From NCBI GenBank assembly GCA_017301975.1, contig JAFLEI010000036.1, positions 1 through 64,000 on the forward strand: 64,000 bases of DNA. The letters run 5' to 3'. The stretch comes from Verrucomicrobiota bacterium (lineage in GTDB: Bacteria; Verrucomicrobiota; Verrucomicrobiia; Verrucomicrobiales; Verrucomicrobiaceae). Position numbers and translations under genes: made by a program. Every line of letters starts with the position of its first letter. Positions within the stretch are counted from its first letter, which is position 1. This document shows, in pieces, positions 9,584 to 17,146 of the stretch. Below the pieces are notes generated by a model that saw only the letters and a list, made by a program, of their open reading frames with translations, was not told the DNA's origin and ran no database searches.

Positions 9584-9814
9584 ATGACTGCGACGCTTGA
9601 CCAAGTCTATTCCTCCGCTCGTTCGTTACCGCGTCCTGACTTGGGCGCACTGGTTTCACAATTGCTCGGGGAGCTGTCGCAACCGCTCGCAGATACCACC
9701 GATGCGGAATTGGAAGCGATAGCAGACGCTCGTGAATCCGAAATGGACAGTGATCCTGCGCTGACACTATCTCACGAGGACATGCTCGCTTTCATTCAGA
9801 GCCGGAGTCGGTGA
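9584..9814 (+). CDS. Antitoxin, putative addiction-module component
   Basis: A 76-residue acidic protein resembling the small 'addiction module component' antitoxins (TIGR02574-like), with a basic/helical N-terminal half and an acidic C-terminal half (ADTTDAELEAIADARESEMD) likely to wrap the toxin. It overlaps the downstream toxin gene by four bases (GTGA), a coupling typical of toxin-antitoxin operons. It is expected to neutralise the toxin and probably to repress its own promoter. The family call is from size, composition and partner. Confidence 0.75.
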   Translation: MTATLDQVYSSARSLPRPDLGALVSQLLGELSQPLADTTDAELEAIADARESEMDSDPALTLSHEDMLAFIQSRSR

Positions 9815-10101
9815 AAATTGTCTATCATACATCGGTCCAAAAGGATCTCAACGATGCATGGCGCTACTACGAAAGCGCTTCAGAGGGGCTTGGTGGCCAA
9901 TTTTTTGACGAGTTCCTAGACGTTGTCGCCAGCATCCAACGCAATCCGAAACACTGGCCGCCGACAACCAAAGGCCGTCGGGTGGCTCTCTTCCGTCGGT
10001 TTCCTTACAAGCTGCTTTATCGAGCACAGGCTGAACAGATCAAAGTCCTAGTCGTCAGACATCAAAAACGAAGTCCTGCTTTTGGCGACAAGCGCAAGTA
10101 G
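9811..10101 (+). CDS. ParE/RelE-superfamily toxin
   Basis: A 96-residue basic protein of the ParE/RelE fold: N-terminal strand (KIVYHTSVQKDLNDAWRYY), two helices, then a strand-rich C-terminal half with RRVALFRRFPYKLLYRA and IKVLVVRHQKRSP. The Arg/Phe-rich strand and the C-terminal VVRHQKR element match the family. The GTG start at 9811 overlaps the antitoxin stop. Whether it acts on gyrase (ParE) or on ribosome-bound mRNA (RelE) cannot be decided; the pattern RRFPYKLLYR is closer to ParE-type plasmid stabilisation toxins. Confidence 0.82.
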   Translation: MKIVYHTSVQKDLNDAWRYYESASEGLGGQFFDEFLDVVASIQRNPKHWPPTTKGRRVALFRRFPYKLLYRAQAEQIKVLVVRHQKRSPAFGDKRK

Positions 10102-10118
10102 TCTCAGCAATCGGTTTC

Positions 10119-10631
10119 TCAACCCTCGATATCGAGAAGCTCGACCACGAAGTGCAGGGTGGCATTGGGCGGGATTCCTGAACCTGGCTGGCCTTGCAGG
10201 CCGTAGCCGAGGTAGCCGGGGATTTCGAGTTCGATCATCCCGCCTTTGCCAACCAACTGCAAACCTTCGGTCCAGCCTTTGACGACCTGGTTGAGGCCAA
10301 AGGTGATCGGCATGCCGCGCTGGTAGGAGCTGTCAAAGACTCGGCCGTTGAACAGCCAGCCGTGATAGTTCACGACGACGCGCTGCTGAGGCGTGGGCTT
10401 GGCGCCGCTGCCGACGCGCAGGATTCGATACTTCAGCCCGGACTCGGTGGCGGTGAAGGACTTGGCGGCCTTGGGACTGATTTCTCCCGCGCCCTCTGGC
10501 AGCTTGGGGAAAGGCACGGTTTCATCCGCCCGGGCCCATCCTGCGACCACGAGCAGACAACCGATCAGGGCAGCACTGATTGCACGACGATGATGGGAGG
10601 AAGGGAGAAGACTGGTGGCAGGAAAGTTCAT
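10119..10631 (-). CDS. FKBP-type peptidyl-prolyl cis-trans isomerase, exported
   Basis: A 170-residue protein with an N-terminal signal peptide (AALIGCLLVVAGWARA, cleavage likely near residue 35) followed by a single FKBP domain (about 65-170): VVVNYHGWLFNGRVFDSS, GMPITFGLNQVVKGWTEGL, KGGMIELEIPGYLGYG and PNATLHFVVELLDI. These are the conserved FKBP strands and pocket residues. It should catalyse prolyl isomerisation during folding of proteins outside the cytoplasm. It converges with the toxin gene, with 17 bases between the stops. Confidence 0.9.
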   Translation of the reverse strand: MNFPATSLLPSSHHRRAISAALIGCLLVVAGWARADETVPFPKLPEGAGEISPKAAKSFTATESGLKYRILRVGSGAKPTPQQRVVVNYHGWLFNGRVFDSSYQRGMPITFGLNQVVKGWTEGLQLVGKGGMIELEIPGYLGYGLQGQPGSGIPPNATLHFVVELLDIEG

Positions 10632-10740
10632 CGGTCAGAACTGACGTCATGCCCGGCTTTCGTCAAGTATTAGCCTCCAAGGGAGATCCATGACAAAGCC
10701 GTCAGATTGAAGGACACCTGTTGCCATCCGGACCGGCTTC

Positions 10741-10881
10741 ATGATAAAACTTCTGCCTGCATGGATTACATTATTGAACTCAGTCGCGGTGGGGCCGTTC
10801 GAATGGTATGTGTCTTCCGGCGGGGAGCTTGCCAAGATTTTTAATGCGTTGATCGACACTGGGAACCAGGATCATGCCTGA
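10741..10881 (+). CDS. Possible 46-residue small protein upstream of the 10874 gene
   Basis: An ATG at 10741 opens a 46-codon frame ending at 10881, overlapping the start of the next gene by eight bases. The translation has a mixed hydrophobic and polar make-up (PAWITLLNSVAVGPFEWY). I recognise no family. The overlap would allow translational coupling, but it could equally be chance within a 240-base intergenic region. A second short frame on the same strand also looks plausible, which lowers confidence. Confidence 0.25.
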   Translation: MIKLLPAWITLLNSVAVGPFEWYVSSGGELAKIFNALIDTGNQDHA

Positions 10882-11386
10882 CTACAACACCATCAGCACC
10901 GAGCAATGGCAGATCCTGCTGCCGTCCGACTGGGCGCAGAAACCTCAGGGCGGCGGGCCGGGGTCCTTCTATTTCGAAGCCAGTGACGGGACCAAAGGGG
11001 CTTACATCTCCGTTTTTACCCGCACGGACCCCCAGTCCCCTGCCCTAACGGATCTGGCAACCTGGCGTGATACGGAGATCCGCAACCTTCATGCGATGAT
11101 CGACCACCATTGGGAGATCCTTGAAGAATGGCAGCACGATGAAGGCGGCACCGCCATTTCTGCGAGCGATTGCCTGGAACGCAGCACGAATTACCGCATC
11201 GTCTGCCTGCGCATGACGCAGTTTCCCTGGCTGGTGCGGGTGAGTTTGCACGACTACGACTGCAACGATTACGAGCTTTCAAAGCAGGCGTTCCTGCCGC
11301 TGATTGATTCGTTCGCGCCGGTCTTCGCGCAGGAGGCAGCGGGCGTTTTTCCAGAACGAGCTGAAGCTCGCGAGTACTTTGCTTAG
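10874..11386 (+). CDS. Hypothetical protein whose C-terminus is encoded by a REP-like repeat
   Basis: A 170-residue cytoplasmic protein without signal peptide or membrane helix. The body (1-157) begins with a region resembling DcrB/PsbP-like small proteins (WQILLPSDWAQKP, SFYFEAS, AYISVFTR), a weak guess. The last 12-13 residues (FPERAEAREYFA) and the stop codon come from a copy of a palindromic repeat found elsewhere only in intergenic DNA, so the original C-terminus was probably shorter or different. Its TAG overlaps the stop codon of the convergent lipoprotein gene by two bases. Confidence 0.7.
   Translation: MPDYNTISTEQWQILLPSDWAQKPQGGGPGSFYFEASDGTKGAYISVFTRTDPQSPALTDLATWRDTEIRNLHAMIDHHWEILEEWQHDEGGTAISASDCLERSTNYRIVCLRMTQFPWLVRVSLHDYDCNDYELSKQAFLPLIDSFAPVFAQEAAGVFPERAEAREYFA
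11351..11381 (+). repeat. REP-like repeat, family A (single unit)
   Basis: A 31-base unit with the palindromic core CGAGCTGAAGCTCG followed by GAGTACTTTG. Related units lie at 15599-15677, 39511-39590 and 41492-41574. This copy lies inside the 3' end of a coding sequence and runs up to the overlapping stop codons of two convergent genes. Confidence 0.85.
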
Positions 11387-11985
11387 AGCGCTGCGGTGGT
11401 CATGGCTGCTGCGGCTTGGACCTCATCGACGTAGGGTTCACCCGTGATCTTTTCGATCTTCTCGCGGTTTTCCTCCTCGCTTAGCGGGGGCTGTTCTTCG
11501 CCGTCTTTGGCGGCGGGGCCGTGCCAGGTCACATGCCAGGTCACCCTCTTCCATCCGCCTTCCACCCGTTTGAAGAGGTAGTGCAGCTTGGGCTTCCGGA
11601 AGCCGAAACCATCATCGATCGGACCGATGGCCATCTCGACCTTCAGGGGCTTGGCGGTGGCGACCTGCTTGATTTCGACCGGTGTCTGGGACTTGTCGCC
11701 TTTGAGCAGGAATTGGTCCTCCTTCTCCTCGGTCAGGCCGTCCCGGTGAAAAACATTGATGGACCAGTCATAGGCGGGAAAGGTCTGGGCGATTTCCCAC
11801 ATGGTGGGCTCCTTTTCTTCCGGCAGCTTGACGACGTCCTCGATGATCGGTTCCGCCATGGCGGGCCGCTTGACGATGAGAAAGCGCTCGTCCTTGGCCT
11901 TCTGCGCCCGTTGAGCGGGGGTATCGCAGCCGGAAAGGGTGAGCAAACAGCCAAAAGCGGCAAAAAGAGTGATCCAAGGATTCAT
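11383..11985 (-). CDS. Hypothetical lipoprotein
   Basis: A 200-residue protein with a type II signal peptide (FAAFGCLLTLSGC; lipidated Cys20). The mature part is Lys/Glu-rich and ends in an Ala/Thr tail (AAAAMTTAAL). No family recognised; the central region may form a small beta-rich domain (KVEMAIGPID, KLHYLFKRVEGGWKRVTWHV). It should be anchored to a membrane facing the periplasm. The ATG at 11985 is chosen because it places the lipobox correctly. Stop codons of this gene and the convergent gene at 10874 overlap. Confidence 0.75.
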   Translation of the reverse strand: MNPWITLFAAFGCLLTLSGCDTPAQRAQKAKDERFLIVKRPAMAEPIIEDVVKLPEEKEPTMWEIAQTFPAYDWSINVFHRDGLTEEKEDQFLLKGDKSQTPVEIKQVATAKPLKVEMAIGPIDDGFGFRKPKLHYLFKRVEGGWKRVTWHVTWHGPAAKDGEEQPPLSEEENREKIEKITGEPYVDEVQAAAAMTTAAL

Positions 11986-12195
11986 GGGGGGGACTGGCGA
12001 TGCCTCGTTAATGCAGAAGGATATAGGCCAACCTTTAGGATAAAAAGGCGATCTCTTTGGCACAAGCACTTATTCTTTCAGTATCCGGATCGGTCATCGC
12101 CTCGCTGAAAACTAAAGGTTTAGCAAAAGGAATGAAACTTCCGTGCGACCCCCTCGTTTAACCCGCCATCGACCCGGACCACCGGGGCTCCCTCC

Positions 12196-14277
12196 ATGAA
12201 AATGCGCCTCTGCCTCCCCCTTGCCTGTGTCCTCCTCGTCACCGGTCTTCAGGCTGACAATGAAGTCTATCGCACCTGGACCGACGCCCAGGGTCGAAAG
12301 CTGGAGGCGACCTTCCGTGGCATCGAAAACGGCAATGTCTTCCTCCAGGTCCGCAACGGCTACGTCTATCGCCTCGCGTTGGACAAGCTTTCAGCCGCTG
12401 ATCAGCAGGCCGCGAAAACCCTGAAGCCTGAAGGGCTCGGCATTCCCTCCGACCCGAATCTGGCCCAGGCGGCGGCGCAGATCGACATGCTTGTGGAGGC
12501 CGGCCTGAAGAAGGCGGCGCAGAAGCCCAACCCGCTGGCTTCCGATGAACAGTTCGTCCGTCGCGTGTTTCTGGATCTGGCAGGGCGCATCCCCACGCGG
12601 GAAGAGGCGCTGGAATTCATCAATGACACCAGCCTTTCCAAGCGCGCGAAGGTGATCGACCGGCTGCTGGAGTCCGAAGGGTATCGCAGCCACCTGTTTA
12701 ACTACTTTGCTGACATGCTGCGCATGGCGGACGTGGCGCAGAAGGCGCGCTTTTATACCTATCAGGACTGGCTGAAGGGGCAGATCTCCGGGAATGTGCC
12801 TTGGAACAAGATCGTCCAGACGATGATGACGGCGGACGGCAAGCTGCTGGAAAATGGGGCCACCGGCTACCTGCTGCGTGATGCGGGCATGCGGCTGGAC
12901 AATTTAAGCCTGACGCTGAGCACCTTCATCGGCGCCAATGTGTCCTGCGCCCAGTGCCATGACCATCCCTTTGCCGACTGGACGCAGCGCCAGTTTTACG
13001 AGATGGCGGCCTTCTTTGGCGCCACGGAAACCTACGGGGCCAAAGGCAATGCGGGCGGCGGCATGCAGGGCGTGCGCAAGGTGATCGCCTCTCTGGGAGA
13101 CCGCCGACTTCAGCAGCAGGCGAAAAACCTCGTGCGTGTCAATGCTCTGGCCGTCGAGGACTCCAGCACGAATGATTTGAAGATGCCGGATGACTACAAA
13201 TACCCGGATGCCAGGCCCGGTGATCTAGTGGCGCCCAAGCTCATCACCTGGAGCGACGACAAAACGAAGAAGGCCTATCAAGGCGTGCAGACGACCAAGC
13301 ATGACGAGCAACTGCGCGAACAGTTCGCCAAATGGATGACCTCGCCGGACAATCCGCGCTTTGCCATGACCATCGCCAACCGCATGTGGAAGCACATCTT
13401 CGGTCTTGCGGTCAAGGAACCCGTCACGGATCTCGATGATCCGGCAGCCAGTGTGAATCCGGCGCTGCTGCACCACCTGGCCAATGAGATGGTGCGCCTG
13501 AAATTTGACCTCAAGCAGTTCCTGCGGGTGCTGTGCAATACCCAGACCTACCAGCGCGAAGCCACGAGCCATGAACTGGCGGACAACACCCCCTATCTCT
13601 TCCCTGGCCCGATTCTCCGCCGCATGACGGCGGAGCAGGCCTGGGACTCGTGCGCCACGCTGGTGGTGGGCGCAGATGTGGACAAATTCAAAGGGCACCG
13701 CGGCGATACCTACGCCAAGGCGATGAACATCGACCTAAGCGGCGGTGTCTCGCCGGACGTTCTCAAAGGTCAGATCGAAAACGCCATGGCCAGCATGCGC
13801 CAGTTTGGTGGAGGGAAAGCCGAGGGCAAGCCCAAGAACCGGAAGAAACGCATGATGAACCAGACCAGTGAGGAGGACCTCACGCTTGCGCCGCCGGTGC
13901 GTGACGGACTGGTGCTGGCCCGTGCCTCGGAACTGCCGCAGCCGGAAAAGGACCAGCATTTCCTGCGCATGTTTGGGCAGAGCGACCGCCAGATCGCCGA
14001 CAGCGAAAGCGAGGAAGGCAGCATCCCGCAGGTGCTGATGCTCATGAACGGAGAGGCCCAGCGTGTGATCGGCGAGAAGGATTCCCTGGTGGTGAAAACC
14101 GCGAGCGCGCAGAAGACACCAGAGCAGCAGGTCGAAAGTCTTTACCTCAGTTTCTTCAGCCGCAAACCCCGGGCTGACGAATTGGCCACAGCCGTGGCCG
14201 GACTTGGCAACGGCATGACCATGCGTGACCTGACCTGGGTGCTGTTTAACACCCGTGAATTTATCTTCGTGGAATAA
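12196..14277 (+). CDS. DUF1549/DUF1553 (PSD1/PSCyt2-type) exported protein
   Basis: A 693-residue protein with signal peptide (LPLACVLLVTGLQA). Residues 25-75 form an SHD1-like beta domain (YRTWTDAQGRKLEATFRG). DUF1549 covers about 95-280 (RRVFLDLAGRIPTREEALEF and the CAQCHDHPFADW motif at about 252-263), and DUF1553 about 330-690 (PRFAMTIANRMWKHIFG, REFIFVE at the end). The family is a hallmark of Planctomycetes and Verrucomicrobia; the CxxCH-like motif suggests metal or heme binding, but the biochemical role is unproven. It lacks the N-terminal cytochrome (PSCyt1) domain often fused in this family. Paired with the DUF1501 gene 22 bases downstream, the usual arrangement. Confidence 0.9.
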   Translation: MKMRLCLPLACVLLVTGLQADNEVYRTWTDAQGRKLEATFRGIENGNVFLQVRNGYVYRLALDKLSAADQQAAKTLKPEGLGIPSDPNLAQAAAQIDMLVEAGLKKAAQKPNPLASDEQFVRRVFLDLAGRIPTREEALEFINDTSLSKRAKVIDRLLESEGYRSHLFNYFADMLRMADVAQKARFYTYQDWLKGQISGNVPWNKIVQTMMTADGKLLENGATGYLLRDAGMRLDNLSLTLSTFIGANVSCAQCHDHPFADWTQRQFYEMAAFFGATETYGAKGNAGGGMQGVRKVIASLGDRRLQQQAKNLVRVNALAVEDSSTNDLKMPDDYKYPDARPGDLVAPKLITWSDDKTKKAYQGVQTTKHDEQLREQFAKWMTSPDNPRFAMTIANRMWKHIFGLAVKEPVTDLDDPAASVNPALLHHLANEMVRLKFDLKQFLRVLCNTQTYQREATSHELADNTPYLFPGPILRRMTAEQAWDSCATLVVGADVDKFKGHRGDTYAKAMNIDLSGGVSPDVLKGQIENAMASMRQFGGGKAEGKPKNRKKRMMNQTSEEDLTLAPPVRDGLVLARASELPQPEKDQHFLRMFGQSDRQIADSESEEGSIPQVLMLMNGEAQRVIGEKDSLVVKTASAQKTPEQQVESLYLSFFSRKPRADELATAVAGLGNGMTMRDLTWVLFNTREFIFVE

Positions 14278-14299
14278 CCCCCTCACCCCATTCGCAGCC

Positions 14300-15589
14300 A
14301 TGAATCTTCACAACCAGCTTGATCCCATTTCTCGGCGTGCCTTTTGCGAGCGCTGGGCCAGCGCCGCACTGGGCGTCACCGTTCTTCACAGCCTGGGAGG
14401 CCGATCGTTTGCGGCAGAGGCGACCGCAGCCGCTGCCCCCACTGGCCCCGGATTTGGCAAGGCCAAGAACGTCATCTTCCTGCAGATGGTCGGCGGCATG
14501 ACGCACATCGACACCCTGGACCCCAAGGACGGGCCGACACAGGGGCCGAAGGCGCCCATCAAGACCAAGGCGGATTTCCAATTGGGGGGGACGATGGAAA
14601 ATCTGGCCAAGCAGGCGGACAAGTTCAGCATCATCCGCAGCATGACTTCCAAAACGGGGGTGCATGCTGCCGGGCAGTACGTCATCCGCACCGGCTATGA
14701 GCAGCGTGGGACCATCAAGCATCCGAACATCGGTGCGTGGGCGCAGCATTTCCTGGGTTCCAGCCACAAGACGCTGCCTTCCAACGTCTGTGTGAACCGC
14801 CAGCCGCAGAACGGCAACGGTTTCTTCCCCTCCAGCTTTTCCCCGCTGCCCATCCTCGATCCTGATGTGGGGCTGCAGTATGCGAAAAGCGAGGCCACGC
14901 CGGATCAGATGGTCAAACGTCTCGCGATGCTGGATCAGCTCGACGCCGGATTCCGTGACCGCTTTAAGACCTCGGAGGTGAAGAGCTACACGCAGTTTTA
15001 CGACAAGACGATCAGCATCATGTCCAGCACGGACCTGGAGGCCTTTCATTTGGATGACGAGCCGGAGGCGCTGAAGGAAAAATACGGCAAGAACAAGTTT
15101 GGCCAGGGCTGCCTGCTGGCGCGGCGTCTGGTGGAAAAAGGCATCCGATACATCGAAGTGGCCAAAGGCGGCTGGGACATGCACAACAACATCGACGACG
15201 GCCTCGAAGAACACGGAGCCGAGCTCGATGTGGCGCTCTCCGCCTTGCTGGAAGACCTCAAGGAGCGCGGGCTGTTGGAGAGTACGCTGGTGGTGCTGTG
15301 CTCTGAATTTGGGCGCGGCCCCAAGATCAATGGCAATGCCGGCCGCGACCATCATCCGAAGGTTTTCTCGACCCTCCTCGCCGGTGGCGGGATCAAGGGC
15401 GGCTTCATTTACGGTTCCAGCGACAAGGAAGGCATGGCGGTGGCCGACAAGCAGACCAGCCCTCAGGATTTCCTTTCCACCATTGGCTGGAGCCTGGGGC
15501 TGCCGGTTGATGAAGTCGTGATGTCTCCGAGCAACCGGCCGTTTACGGTCGGGGACAAGGGGAAGCCGGTGATGGAGCTGTTTGCGTAG
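14300..15589 (+). CDS. DUF1501 protein, Tat-exported (sulfatase-like fold)
   Basis: A 429-residue protein with a twin-arginine signal (SRRAFCERWASAALGVTVL). DUF1501 proteins have an alkaline-phosphatase/sulfatase-like fold. Visible conserved segments: NVIFLQMVGGMTHIDTLDPK, GVHAAGQYVIRTGY, GWDMHNNIDDGLEEHGAELD and LCSEFGRGPKINGNAGRDHH, the last carrying likely metal ligands. It is always paired with DUF1549/1553 proteins in PVC bacteria; the pair's substrate is unknown. ATG 14300 is used because an upstream in-frame start at 14255 lies inside the preceding gene and lacks the Tat context. Confidence 0.9.
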   Translation: MNLHNQLDPISRRAFCERWASAALGVTVLHSLGGRSFAAEATAAAAPTGPGFGKAKNVIFLQMVGGMTHIDTLDPKDGPTQGPKAPIKTKADFQLGGTMENLAKQADKFSIIRSMTSKTGVHAAGQYVIRTGYEQRGTIKHPNIGAWAQHFLGSSHKTLPSNVCVNRQPQNGNGFFPSSFSPLPILDPDVGLQYAKSEATPDQMVKRLAMLDQLDAGFRDRFKTSEVKSYTQFYDKTISIMSSTDLEAFHLDDEPEALKEKYGKNKFGQGCLLARRLVEKGIRYIEVAKGGWDMHNNIDDGLEEHGAELDVALSALLEDLKERGLLESTLVVLCSEFGRGPKINGNAGRDHHPKVFSTLLAGGGIKGGFIYGSSDKEGMAVADKQTSPQDFLSTIGWSLGLPVDEVVMSPSNRPFTVGDKGKPVMELFA

Positions 15590-15598
15590 GCTTCGGAA

Positions 15599-15677
15599 GA
15601 AAGTACTGCCGAGCTTTAGCTTGCTCTGGATGACGCGACGTTCTTTCCAGAACGAGCTAAAGCTCGGGAGTACTTTG
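15599..15677. repeat. REP/BIME-like inverted pair, family A
   Basis: Two inverted family A units: left 15599-15629 (AAAGTACTGCCGAGCTTTAG...) and right 15647-15677 (...CGAGCTAAAGCTCGGGAGTA), separated by about 17 bases. Each has its own hairpin core, and the two units can also pair with each other. It lies 10 bases after the DUF1501 stop. Confidence 0.88.
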
Positions 15678-15732
15678 TCTGGCCTGAATTCTCCGCAAAG
15701 CCTTCCGTATGGCTGGCGTACTCTGAGGCCGC

Positions 15733-17064
15733 ATGCTTTCATCGCGCCCATCCATGACCTCCCGCCGCCATTTCCTTTCTGCCACTTCCGCTGCGTTTGC
15801 GGCCTCCTCGTTTCATATCTTCGGCGCGGACCCGGCGAAGAAGTACCGCACGGCGCTGATTGGCTGCGGCTGGTGGGGCATGAACATCCTGAAGGAGGCG
15901 ATCGCCTCCGGGCGGGTGAAGGTCTGCGCTCTCTGCGATGTGCATGAAGATGTGGCCTCGAATTCCAGTGATGAAGTCAACGGCCTCAACGGAGATGAGC
16001 CCAAGCTCTACAAAGATTACCGCGAGTTGCTGGACAAGGAGAAGCCGGAGATTGTGATCATCTCCACGCCGGACCACTGGCATGCGCTGCAGAGCATCGC
16101 CGCGTGCAAGGCGGGCGCGCATGTCTATGTCGAGAAACCCACGGGACACACGATCAATGAGAGCAAGGCGATGGTGAAGGCGGCGCGCGAGGCGGGCGTG
16201 GTGGTGCAGGTGGGGCTGCATCGCCGCATCGGCCCGCATCATGTGGAGGCGATGAATTTCCTCAAATCCGGTGCCGTGGGCAAGGTGGGCATGGTGAGGG
16301 CCTTTGCCGACAGCAAGGGCGGCCCCGAGCAGCCGAAGCCCAACAGCCAGGTGCCCGAGGGCATGGACTGGGACATGTGGTGCGGGCCGGCCCCGCTGCG
16401 CCCTTTCAACACCAAGCTGCACCCCGGCGGCTGGCGCCATTTCCTGGACTACGCCAACGGCACCATGGGCGACTGGGGTGTACACTGGCTGGACCAGATC
16501 ATGCTCTGGAGCGGGGAGAAGGGGCCGAAGAAAATTTTCTGCACCGGCGGGCGTCCCATCGCAGGGCCTGCCGTGCTCCATGACATGGAGCAGACCACCG
16601 ACGCGCCAGACCATCAGGTGGCCACGTTTGAATTTGAGCAATTCACCGCCGTGTGGGAGCACCGCAAGTTTGCCGACAACAACAACGAAAAGCACAAGAT
16701 CGGCTGCTACTTCTATGGTGAAAAAGGCGTGCTGCACATCGGCTGGCGCGATGGCTGGACCTTCTACCCCGTGGACCCCAAGAGCCCTGAACAGCACGGC
16801 AACCACCAGCTCCAGGAGCCACACGGCCACAACATCGCGCTGCTTTGGAGCGACTTCATCGACGCCATTGAGAAGAAAAAACAGCCTGTGGCGGACATCG
16901 AGAGCGCCCACCGCTCCTCCTGCCTGCCGCTGCTGGGCATGATCAGCTACAAGGCCGGGCGAAGCATCCAGTGGGACGCGGAGAAGGAGCTGATCATCGG
17001 TGATGCGGAGGCGAGCAAGCTCATGAGCCGGGAGTATCGTAAGCCGTGGGCCTATCCGGTGTAA
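15733..17064 (+). CDS. Gfo/Idh/MocA-family oxidoreductase, Tat-exported
   Basis: A 443-residue NAD(P)-dependent oxidoreductase. Tat signal SRRHFLSATSAAFAAS near residue 10; N-terminal Rossmann fold begins YRTALIGCGWWGMNILKEA; the conserved EKPTG motif (YVEKPTGHTINESKAMV) marks the catalytic Lys; C-terminal alpha/beta domain typical of the family, including GDWGVHWLDQIMLWSG. Exported members are abundant in PVC bacteria and likely act on sugars or sugar acids; the substrate is unknown. Starts at 15733 (weak GAGG) or 15754 are both possible. Its last eight codons plus stop form the left copy of a 27-bp direct repeat. Confidence 0.92.
   Translation: MLSSRPSMTSRRHFLSATSAAFAASSFHIFGADPAKKYRTALIGCGWWGMNILKEAIASGRVKVCALCDVHEDVASNSSDEVNGLNGDEPKLYKDYRELLDKEKPEIVIISTPDHWHALQSIAACKAGAHVYVEKPTGHTINESKAMVKAAREAGVVVQVGLHRRIGPHHVEAMNFLKSGAVGKVGMVRAFADSKGGPEQPKPNSQVPEGMDWDMWCGPAPLRPFNTKLHPGGWRHFLDYANGTMGDWGVHWLDQIMLWSGEKGPKKIFCTGGRPIAGPAVLHDMEQTTDAPDHQVATFEFEQFTAVWEHRKFADNNNEKHKIGCYFYGEKGVLHIGWRDGWTFYPVDPKSPEQHGNHQLQEPHGHNIALLWSDFIDAIEKKKQPVADIESAHRSSCLPLLGMISYKAGRSIQWDAEKELIIGDAEASKLMSREYRKPWAYPV
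17038..17064 (+). repeat. 27-bp direct repeat, left copy (gene 3' end)
   Basis: Exact copy of 18459-18485, beginning CGTAAGCCGTGG and ending CCGGTGTAA. The left copy encodes the last eight codons (RKPWAYPV) and stop of the oxidoreductase. Identity ends sharply on both sides (T vs A before, G vs A after). Confidence 0.95.
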
Positions 17065-17146
17065 GGGCCAGTGTTTCCATAAGGTGCCACCCTGTCATTG
17101 AGTACACTTGGAACCCCACCATTATGTGAGGGTTCATCCGAAACCG

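Noticed and set aside
9246..9587. 113-residue frame overlapping the end of the membrane protein gene and the TA promoter
   Set aside because: Overlaps a better-supported gene and the promoter, and shows no recognisable domain.
2369..10598. Shared 17-base sequence GCACGACGATGATGGGA at 2369 and 10582
   Set aside because: Near chance expectation for this length in 64 kb; no structure or third copy.
14261..15751. 496-codon frame opposite the DUF1501 gene
   Set aside because: Shadow of a clear DUF1501 protein; low-complexity composition.
8091..17112. Similar CATTGAGTA sequences left of two AT-rich regions (8091 and 17096)
   Set aside because: Only nine bases match; not enough to claim a shared insertion boundary.
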